Shown: positions 7,438 through 9,982 of the stretch, piece by piece
Layout of the letters: every line of letters starts with the position of its first letter
Numbering within the stretch: position 1 is the first letter of the stretch
The notes under the pieces: model-generated
Seen by the model: only the letters and a program-made list of their open reading frames with translations
Told to the model about the DNA's origin: nothing
The model's database searches: none
Position numbers and translations under genes: made by a program
NCBI GenBank assembly: GCA_023433265.1
Contig: JAEZDR010000150.1
Span: 1-9,982, forward strand
Length of the DNA stretch: 9,982 bases
Direction: 5' to 3'
DNA from: Bacteroidota bacterium
GTDB taxonomy: Bacteria > Bacteroidota > Bacteroidia > Chitinophagales > Chitinophagaceae

Positions 7438-7467
7438 AAACTGCCGGTTGACCCCCGGCAGTTTTTT
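7438..7467 (+). terminator. Intrinsic terminator after the beta-barrel gene
   Basis: AAACTGCCGG (7438-7447) pairs with CCGGCAGTTT (7455-7464), a 10-bp stem with a 7-base loop, and the run of six Ts spans 7462-7467. It starts 18 bases after the beta-barrel stop and 72 bases before the response regulator ATG. The response regulator therefore probably needs its own promoter or read-through. Confidence 0.88.
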
Positions 7468-7509
7468 GCTTAAAAACCTTACCTTTAAAAAGAAACCGAA
7501 CTGTGCCTT

Positions 7510-8193
7510 ATGAATATACCTGTTGCAATTGTTGACGATAAGCGGCTATTAAGATCTTCACTGGCAGAACAGTTGTCCTATTATGGCGACATAACGGTAG
7601 TTATGCAGGCCGTAAACGGAAACGACTTCCTTAGGCAAATGGATGAACTGGAGCCCAAAAACCACCCGCTGGTGGTACTCATGGATATCGAAATGCCGGA
7701 AATGAACGGCATAGAGGCAGTTACCATCGGAAAAGAGATTTACCCTGATATTCAATTCCTGATGCTCACCGTGTTTGATAACGACGACAATATATTTGAG
7801 GCTATCAAAGCTGGTGCAGGGGGCTACCTGCTAAAGGATGAGAAACCCAGCGTAATAGTGAGTTCAATAAAAGACCTCGTTCAGGAGGGCAGCGTACCCA
7901 TGTCGCCAAGAATAGCAAGAAAAACACTTGCCATGTTAAAAGGCATGCCTTCGCAGGACGACAAACCGAAAGAAGAGGCTTCTCCATCCTCTTACCTGCT
8001 GTCTGACAGGGAACTGGAAATACTAAACCACATTGTCAACGGTTTGAACTATAATCAAATTGCTGAAAAAATCTTCATAAGCCCACATACAGTGCGCAAG
8101 CATATTGCCAATATTTATGGTAAACTTCATGTGAGTAATAAAACAGCGGCAATCAAAATCGCGCTAAAGAAGAATTGGGTAAAGACAAGCTGA
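7510..8193 (+). CDS. NarL/FixJ-family response regulator with LuxR-type HTH
   Basis: A 227-residue cytoplasmic transcription factor. The receiver domain (1-125) has every canonical residue: Asp9/Asp10 in AIVDD, the phosphoacceptor Asp59 in VLMDIEMPEMNG, Thr87 in MLTVFD, and Lys109 in GYLLKDEKP. A polar linker (about 145-160) leads to a LuxR-type DNA-binding domain (163-222) with LSDRELEILNHIVNGLNYNQIA and the recognition region SPHTVRKHIANIYGKL. Length and layout are standard for the family. HisKA_3 kinases such as the one at 4978 normally signal to this type of regulator, so the two are the likely pair even though the beta-barrel gene and a terminator lie between them. A TACCTTTA box at 7480-7487 may be its -7 element, but no -33 box is clear. 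Its target genes cannot be read from the sequence. Confidence 0.93.
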   Translation: MNIPVAIVDDKRLLRSSLAEQLSYYGDITVVMQAVNGNDFLRQMDELEPKNHPLVVLMDIEMPEMNGIEAVTIGKEIYPDIQFLMLTVFDNDDNIFEAIKAGAGGYLLKDEKPSVIVSSIKDLVQEGSVPMSPRIARKTLAMLKGMPSQDDKPKEEASPSSYLLSDRELEILNHIVNGLNYNQIAEKIFISPHTVRKHIANIYGKLHVSNKTAAIKIALKKNWVKTS

Positions 8194-8394
8194 TCCCTTG
8201 GTTAGTTAGTTGTAACACAAGCGGCTCTTGGCTCATATTAGGGAAGGTATAAGACCTGGGTGGGTTAGCCCGTAATTGTTTACTTGATAATGCCTACAGG
8301 CTTAACATCAAAACCACATCCTTTCGCCCGGAAGAATTCCATTAAGGTGGCTATAGACACAACCACCAAAAAACACTTACACTGCCATTCCTTC

Positions 8395-8444
8395 AGTGGA
8401 TAACACAAGTGCTATTGTGTGTAAGTAAACTTTTTTGTGGATAA
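8395..8444 (-). other. Cluster of three DnaA-box-like 9-mers
   Basis: On the minus strand, 8444-8436 reads TTATCCACA, a perfect DnaA box. 8403-8395 reads TTATCCACT, one mismatch. 8424-8416 reads TTACACACA, one mismatch from TTATNCACA. All three face the same way, with starts 21 and 20 bases apart, about two helical turns. A run of six Ts adjoins the perfect box. This could be a DnaA-binding regulatory or titration site, or part of an origin. There is no dnaA gene or long AT-rich stretch in the window to support an origin. Confidence 0.4.
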
Positions 8445-8466
8445 ACTGAATTAAAATTGGGGGGCA

Positions 8467-8499
8467 AGTCCGAGGTTAGTCCGTCGCAAGTCCGAGGCA
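8467..8499. repeat. 11-bp degenerate tandem repeat, three units
   Basis: The units are AGTCCGAGGTT (8467-8477), AGTCCGTCGCA (8478-8488) and AGTCCGAGGCA (8489-8499). AGTCCG is invariant and returns every 11 bases. A longer match, GCAAGTCCGAGG, occurs at 8464-8475 and 8486-8497. The repeat is non-coding and lies just right of the DnaA-box-like cluster. The function is unknown. Confidence 0.75.
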
Positions 8500-8600
8500 A
8501 GAGTGTACCATGACCACTAAACCCAGCTTGCCAATGTCAATGTGTCAGGCTATCCAAATACTGTCTAAACCACTTCTTTTTACCCTTTGCTCACACTATA

Positions 8601-8630
8601 AAAACAAAAAAACCTCATCGATTGAGGTTT
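8601..8630 (-). terminator. Intrinsic terminator of the tRNA-Gln gene
   Basis: On the minus strand, AAACCTCA pairs with TGAGGTTT (8-bp stem, 8610-8617 with 8623-8630, 5-base loop) and is followed by a T-rich run, TTTTGTTTT. It begins 22 bases after the tRNA 3' end. The plus strand lacks a T run after the stem, so it acts leftward. Confidence 0.85.
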
Positions 8631-8652
8631 AATTGTTACCACTTACTGGTTG

Positions 8653-8723
8653 TTGACCCATAAGGATTCGAACCTTAACAGACAGAACCAAAATCTGTAG
8701 TGCTACCGTTACACCATGGGTCA
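8653..8723 (-). tRNA. tRNA-Gln, anticodon TTG
   Basis: A 71-base cloverleaf on the minus strand. The acceptor arm TGACCCA (8723-8717) pairs fully with TGGGTCA (8660-8654). The D-arm is GTGT-AACGGTA-GCAC. The anticodon arm is ACAGA-TTTTGGT-TCTGT, giving anticodon TTG, which reads glutamine CAA. The variable loop has 4 bases. The T-arm is TAAGG-TTCGAAT-CCTTA, and the discriminator is A. The 3' CCA is not encoded and would be added by the CCA enzyme, as is usual in this phylum. It is a single tRNA gene with its own promoter and terminator. Confidence 0.96.
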
Positions 8724-8741
8724 ATCCCGTTTTAAGGAGTG

Positions 8742-8773
8742 CAAAAATATAGTTGAGCCGTAAACATTCCAAA
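8742..8773 (-). promoter_or_regulatory. Bacteroidota-type promoter of the tRNA-Gln gene
   Basis: On the minus strand, TTTG (8773-8770) is followed after 20 bases by TATTTTTG (8749-8742). This is a full match to the -33 TTTG and -7 TAnnTTTG consensus of Bacteroidota primary sigma promoters. The tRNA 5' end is 19 bases beyond the -7 box, which allows a short leader. This is the clearest promoter in the window. It also overlaps the upstream in-frame extension of the nitroreductase gene, arguing against a start at 8753 for that gene. Confidence 0.7.
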
Positions 8774-8807
8774 AAAAATCAGGCAACCTCTTTGTTTTTA
8801 ACCAATG

Positions 8808-8823
8808 TTGTGCTTTTGCACAA
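8808..8823. promoter_or_regulatory. 16-bp perfect inverted repeat before the nitroreductase (candidate operator)
   Basis: TTGTGCTTTTGCACAA has 6-bp arms around a TTTT centre and ends 19 bases before the nitroreductase ATG. It overlaps possible promoter elements: TGCTTTTG at 8811-8818 could serve as a -7 box, or GTTG at 8807-8810 as a -33 box for TAATATTG at 8830-8837. No T run follows, so it is not a terminator. A dimeric repressor site is a reasonable reading, but no regulator gene lies beside it. Confidence 0.4.
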
Positions 8824-8842
8824 TGGTGGTAATATTGCCGCT

Positions 8843-9427
8843 ATGGAACAATTCAAAGTGCTGCAGCAGGTTATAAAGACAAGGAGAACAGTAAAACCAG
8901 GTCAAATGAACGGCAAAGTGATCAATAACGAACTCATGAATCACATGCTGGAACTAGCCAATTGGGCCCCCAACCATGGATCTACAGAGCCCTGGAGGTT
9001 TATTGTTTTTGGCCCTGCCACTAAAAGTCGCTTTTGCGAAGACCATGCTTCACTTTACAAAGCCCATACAGAAGAAAGTAAGTTCAATGAAGTAACCTTC
9101 CAAAACCTAAGGAAGATGGGAGATAATGCTTCGCACATCGTTATAGCCTACGCCAGTCGTGGCGAACTGCCTAAGATTCCTTTTTTTGAAGAGATTGTAG
9201 CCACAGCCTGTGCAATTGATAACCTCCTGCTTGCTGCCAATGCATTGGGAGTTGCTGCTTACTGGGGTACAGGTGGAATGGTGTTAAACCCCGCCTTCAA
9301 AGAATACCTCGCCCTTTCCGATGAAAACACCGCAGTGCTGGGTGCTTTATATTTTGGCTACACAGATGCGGAGATAAAAGAAGGGAGCCGAAAGACCCCC
9401 ATAAGTTCAAAAATAGAATGGCGTTAG
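8843..9427 (+). CDS. Nitroreductase-family flavoprotein (YdjA-like)
   Basis: A 194-residue cytoplasmic FMN-dependent oxidoreductase. The N-terminal helix leads to TRRTVKPG, whose paired arginines (14-15) normally hold the FMN phosphate. APNHGSTEPWRF (42-53) matches the A-P-D-H-x-S-x-x-P-W-R-F pattern of the short YdjA-type nitroreductases. AYWGTGGM (139-146) lies where that group binds the flavin. The family forms homodimers and uses NAD(P)H to reduce nitro compounds or quinones, but the natural substrate is often unknown. The ATG at 8843 begins the conserved region. A longer in-frame TTG start at 8753 would add a lysine-rich stretch and overlap the tRNA promoter, so it is rejected. It is a single gene with a 16-bp palindrome upstream, and it meets the leftward lipoprotein gene tail to tail with one base between stop codons. 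Confidence 0.88.
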   Translation: MEQFKVLQQVIKTRRTVKPGQMNGKVINNELMNHMLELANWAPNHGSTEPWRFIVFGPATKSRFCEDHASLYKAHTEESKFNEVTFQNLRKMGDNASHIVIAYASRGELPKIPFFEEIVATACAIDNLLLAANALGVAAYWGTGGMVLNPAFKEYLALSDENTAVLGALYFGYTDAEIKEGSRKTPISSKIEWR

Positions 9428-9428
9428 A

Positions 9429-9982
9429 TTAACTTTCCTCCCGGATAAAAATACTGATATCGTGTGGTGCAGTTTCTGAACCGCCAAAATAAGGATACAA
9501 CTTATAGCCTTCTCCCGTTGCTGTGGTAGCAGCCCTTGGCATTTCGGTAGTTACACCATTAAGGGTAAAAAGGTATTTATCCCCTGCAACTTTGATTGCG
9601 CAATTGATATCCTTACCTATCTGAACCTGCGCAAGTTCCTTTTCCACCCTTTGGCTGTTATTATAAACGTAAGCGTGAAGTGTAAGCTTGTTGTTCATGT
9701 ATCGCCAGCCAAACCGGGCGCTATACTCATGGTGTTGCTTGGAATTATCAGAGAAACCGTATAGCTTGTTTACGTCAGTCGCATTTTCTGCTGACCGGGT
9801 TGCATAAACGGCCGAATTATTGAACCTGGCTGTAAACTTCATTTCATTAATCTGCACAGGTGCATAACTGCTATGCTCAGCATAGTTTTTCCCGGCCTTA
9901 ATTACATACTCCCTGAATCCTTTACTGTCGGCTTCAGGTTCTTTGCTTATCGCCTTTATAATATCTTCCTTGGAGCAGGAAG
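9429..9982 (-). CDS. Probable surface lipoprotein of unknown function (5' end cut by window edge)
   Basis: The minus-strand frame is open from the right edge (first full codon at 9980) to the TAA at 9431-9429, showing 183 residues. It begins S-C-S-K-E-D. The codon before the serine ends in CT, so it encodes Ser, Pro, Thr or Ala, which would suit a lipobox ahead of the cysteine at 9977-9975. K-E-D after the cysteine resembles the acidic export signal of Bacteroidota surface lipoproteins. The body is rich in alternating strands (EYSARFGWRYMNNKLTLHAY, DKYLFTLNG) and ends near LYPYFGGSETAPHDISIFIREES, suggesting a beta-sandwich. I recognise no enzyme motif and cannot name the family. A GTG at 9857 is internal, not the start. 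Confidence 0.75.
   Translation of the reverse strand, partial: SCSKEDIIKAISKEPEADSKGFREYVIKAGKNYAEHSSYAPVQINEMKFTARFNNSAVYATRSAENATDVNKLYGFSDNSKQHHEYSARFGWRYMNNKLTLHAYVYNNSQRVEKELAQVQIGKDINCAIKVAGDKYLFTLNGVTTEMPRAATTATGEGYKLYPYFGGSETAPHDISIFIREES

Larger units (their letters stand above)
8194..8604. other. Intergenic region without a convincing gene
   Basis: About 410 bases lie between the response regulator stop and the tRNA terminator. I find no ORF with a recognisable product; the longest candidate I checked is a 39-codon frame from 8510 that runs into the tRNA terminator. I see no good terminator for the response regulator gene. The region holds three DnaA-box-like 9-mers (8395-8444), small hairpins (8380-8398 and 8403-8420), an 8-bp inverted repeat (8375-8382 with 8419-8426) and an 11-bp tandem repeat (8467-8499). 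It could carry a small RNA or a protein-binding site, but nothing decides this. Confidence 0.6.

Noticed and set aside
8261..8302. Small GGG/CCC and GCC/GGC hairpins after the response regulator as its terminator
   Set aside because: The stems are only 3-4 bp and have no following T run.
8194..8604. Replication origin
   Set aside because: Three DnaA-box-like sites are suggestive, but there is no dnaA, no clear long AT-rich unwinding stretch, and skew cannot be judged from one window. It is kept as a finding, not called as an origin.
8510..8632. 39-codon ORF in the intergenic region
   Set aside because: It has no recognisable content and no promoter or ribosome site, and its end runs through the tRNA terminator stem.
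8753..8842. TTG start extending the nitroreductase by 30 residues
   Set aside because: The extension has no family match, uses a rare start codon and overlaps the tRNA promoter on the other strand.
9429..9857. Complete 142-residue gene starting at the GTG at 9857
   Set aside because: The frame stays open upstream to the window edge and shows a likely lipoprotein cysteine at 9977-9975, so the GTG is internal.

Overview
The window looks like chromosomal DNA of a Bacteroidota bacterium, most likely of the Chitinophagaceae or a close relative. This is inferred from gene content and signals, not from a database match. The signs are few Shine-Dalgarno sites, several copies of the Bacteroidota -7 promoter box TAnnTTTG, a tRNA without an encoded CCA end, a TPR-sensor histidine kinase, a TlpA-type thioredoxin module with a Bacteroidota-style N-terminal region, and a lipoprotein with a K-E-D acidic motif after its cysteine.

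Layout. Positions 1-171 (minus) hold the start of a dipeptide/oligopeptide-type ABC ATPase that runs off the left edge. Divergent from it, 268-3383 (plus) is a compact two-gene export operon: a BcrA-like ABC ATPase, then an ABC-2 permease fused to a TlpA-like thioredoxin domain. It ends in a strong intrinsic terminator. On the minus strand, 3416-3778 encodes a stand-alone receiver domain that lacks the phosphoacceptor aspartate. Divergent from it is an alpha/beta hydrolase (3973-4851). From 4978 to 8193 lies a signalling set: a TPR-containing NarL-type sensor kinase, a small secreted beta-barrel protein with its own terminator, and a canonical NarL/LuxR-type response regulator.

Positions 8194-8604 have no convincing gene. 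They contain three DnaA-box-like 9-mers in the same orientation at 20-21 bp steps, small hairpins, and an 11-bp degenerate tandem repeat. Next comes a minus-strand tRNA-Gln(TTG) with a clear promoter and terminator, then a nitroreductase (8843-9427) with a perfect 16-bp palindrome just upstream. Last, at 9429-9982 (minus), is a probable surface lipoprotein cut by the right edge.

How the genes work together. The ATPase and permease-thioredoxin fusion should form one transporter with a periplasmic redox domain. The kinase and response regulator should form one phosphorelay, with the beta-barrel protein between them a possible partner or target. The remaining genes look like independent units. 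The most unusual item is the permease-thioredoxin fusion. The intergenic DnaA-box and tandem-repeat region and the degenerate receiver follow. I see no insertion sequence, CRISPR array, phage gene or rRNA.
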